The notes beneath the pieces were generated by a model that saw only the letters and a program-made list of their open reading frames with translations, had not been told where the DNA came from and did no database searches. This document shows, in pieces, positions 5,599-6,735 of a DNA stretch of 6,735 nucleotides. This stretch comes from Sysuimicrobium calidum (GTDB taxonomy: Bacteria; Sysuimicrobiota; Sysuimicrobiia; Sysuimicrobiales; Sysuimicrobiaceae): NCBI GenBank assembly GCA_031459935.1, contig JAVKHN010000069.1, positions 1-6,735 of the forward strand, in the 5' to 3' direction. Numbering within the stretch: the first letter of the stretch is position 1; every line of letters begins with the position of its first letter. The position numbers and the translations under genes were made by a program.

Positions 5599-6180
5599 TT
5601 ACACCGGCTCCGAGGGAACCGGGACGCGGCGGTTGAACCGGTTCATGGCCGCCTCCAGTCCCTCCCGCAGGAAGGTCTCCACCGCATCCGCGGCCCGCTC
5701 CACCGCCTCCTCCACCAGCGGCCGCTCCGCCGGCGCGAACCGCGAGAGCACGTACGCCGCAGCGTCTCCGCGGGGGCGCCCGATGCCGATGCGCACCCTG
5801 GGGACCTCCCGGGTCCCCAGGGCCGCCAGGACAGAGGCCATGCCGTGATGACCGCCCGCGCTGCCCCGGGCGCGGACGCGGATCGCCCCCACCGGGAGGT
5901 CCACATCGTCGTAGATCACCACGATCTCCTCCGGCCGCAGCCCGTAGCGGTGCACGAGCCCCCGCACCGCCTCGCCGCTCCGGTTCATGTACGTCAGGGG
6001 CTTGGCGAGCAACACCTCCACCCCCGCGACCTCGCCCCGGCCCACGAGGGCCTCTTCCTCCTCCCGGGAGATCTCCACGTCCCACCGCGCACTCAGGCGG
6101 TCCACCACCTCCCATCCCACATTGTGGCGGGTTCCCCGGTACCGGCGGCCCGGGTTGCCCAGACCCACCACGAGCCGCAT
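5599..6180 (-). CDS. pth: Peptidyl-tRNA hydrolase
   Basis: This cytosolic enzyme cleaves peptidyl-tRNA released by stalled or aborted translation and recycles tRNA. The 193-residue protein is typical in length. It begins VVGLGNPG (N9) and carries the catalytic histidine H19 in YRGTRHNVGW, the PLTYMN asparagine N66, the YDDVDLP motif with D91-D92, and GSAGGHHGM. In E. coli that last motif is GGHNG; here the asparagine is replaced by H112. IGIGRP at 131-136 is also conserved. The ATG at 6180 abuts the rplY TAG with no gap and has GGAGG 5 nt upstream, inside rplY, so the two are translationally coupled. The C-terminal lid region (GLEAAMNRFN) is intact. Confidence 0.97.
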   Translation of the reverse strand: MRLVVGLGNPGRRYRGTRHNVGWEVVDRLSARWDVEISREEEEALVGRGEVAGVEVLLAKPLTYMNRSGEAVRGLVHRYGLRPEEIVVIYDDVDLPVGAIRVRARGSAGGHHGMASVLAALGTREVPRVRIGIGRPRGDAAAYVLSRFAPAERPLVEEAVERAADAVETFLREGLEAAMNRFNRRVPVPSEPV

Positions 6181-6735
6181 CTACTCCTCCGCCCGCCCCC
6201 GACGGATGACCTCGGGCTGCGCAGCCCCTCCGGCCTCCGCGGGGACCGCTTCCTCCTCCGCCGCCTCCGGCGCGGACACCGTCACCAAGGTCTCCTCCCC
6301 GGGGGTGAGGACGATGACCCCCTCCGGCACCCGGATGTCCCGCACGTGCAGCACCTGACCCACCTGCAGGGTGCTCACGTCCAGCTCCAGGTGGGCGGGG
6401 AGGTCTGTGGGGAGGGCCTCGATCTCCACCTCCCGGAGGTGCTGCTCCAGAACCCCGCCCGCCCGCACTCCGGGTGCCTCCCCCCGCAGGACCACGGGCA
6501 CCCAGGCCCGTACCCGCTCTTCGAGGCTGACCCGGTGCAGGTCCACGTGGAGGATGCTCCGGCGCAGCACATGGCGCTGGACCTCCGCGATCATGGCGAG
6601 CTCGCTGCGCTCGGTGCCGTCCTCCCGGATCGTGACGTCCAGGAGGACGTTGCTGCCCGCAGCGGTGCGCAGGGCCGCCTCCAGGGCCTTCGCTTCCACG
6701 GCGAGGGGGAGGGGCTCGATGCCCCGGCCGTAGAG
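6181..6735 (-). CDS. rplY: 50S ribosomal protein L25, Ctc type (5' end beyond the window)
   Basis: The gene runs off the right edge; 184 residues and the stop are present, and perhaps 20-25 N-terminal residues are missing. The visible start, LYGRGIEPLPLAVEAKALEA, corresponds to the V-x-Y-G region of the L25 5S-rRNA-binding domain. LHVDLHRVSLEERVRAWVPV then begins the long C-terminal TL5/Ctc domain, which contains LREVEIEALPTDLPAHLELD and VRDIRVPEGV. The protein binds 5S rRNA in the central protuberance of the 50S subunit; the long two-domain form is called Ctc (general stress protein) in Bacillus and TL5 in Thermus. The end is an acidic, Ala/Glu-rich tail (APEAAEEEAVPAEAGGAAQP). A GTG at 6699 is in frame but lies inside the conserved domain and is not the start. 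Confidence 0.95.
   Translation of the reverse strand, partial: LYGRGIEPLPLAVEAKALEAALRTAAGSNVLLDVTIREDGTERSELAMIAEVQRHVLRRSILHVDLHRVSLEERVRAWVPVVLRGEAPGVRAGGVLEQHLREVEIEALPTDLPAHLELDVSTLQVGQVLHVRDIRVPEGVIVLTPGEETLVTVSAPEAAEEEAVPAEAGGAAQPEVIRRGRAEE

Noticed and set aside
6181..6699. GTG at 6699 as the start of rplY
   Set aside because: The frame remains open to the window edge and the residues before it (LYGRGIEPLPLA) belong to the conserved L25 domain.
1..6735. CRISPR arrays, tRNA or rRNA genes, insertion sequences
   Set aside because: No regularly spaced direct repeats, no cloverleaf or rRNA sequence, and no transposase motifs or terminal inverted repeats were seen; the only repeats are protein-level units in the lectin gene.

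Overview
The window is 6.7 kb of a bacterial chromosome. The right-hand two thirds is GC-rich (about 70% in sampled lines) and densely packed. The ctc-type rplY - pth order is known from several Gram-positive and deep-branching GC-rich lineages, but nothing here fixes the phylum. Almost everything is read from the minus strand; the one plus-strand gene is broken.

Right side, read right to left (6735 to 4266): a tight four-gene run. It comprises the 3' part of rplY (ribosomal protein L25/Ctc), pth (peptidyl-tRNA hydrolase), tatC (twin-arginine translocase) and a cytosolic-looking single-domain sulfite-oxidase-like molybdopterin enzyme. Gene junctions are 0, 21 and 1 nt, so translational coupling is likely. 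The first two genes serve translation, the third protein export, and the fourth an uncharacterised Mo-dependent redox step.

Middle (3617 to 4229, plus strand): an exported protein related to the LolA-like / DUF4412-like group. It is interrupted by an in-frame TAG and then by a +1 frame change, and is convergent with the molybdenum enzyme gene. Diverging from it, at 3425 to 2475, is a zinc-dependent alcohol dehydrogenase. It is compact, and it has a perfect dyad just before its GTG start.

Left side (2277 to 1, minus strand): a VapB-like ribbon-helix-helix antitoxin gene overlaps a VapC-like PIN gene whose active site looks damaged. The PIN stop codon lies inside a perfect Shine-Dalgarno that drives a large partial gene. 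That gene encodes an N-terminal LecA (PA-IL)-like lectin domain, a proline-rich linker and at least six beta-propeller-like repeats, and it continues past the left edge. Its base composition is clearly less GC-rich than the rest of the window (sampled lines 43-60% GC), suggesting recent acquisition. This lectin-propeller gene, joined to a decayed toxin-antitoxin pair, is the most unusual part of the window.
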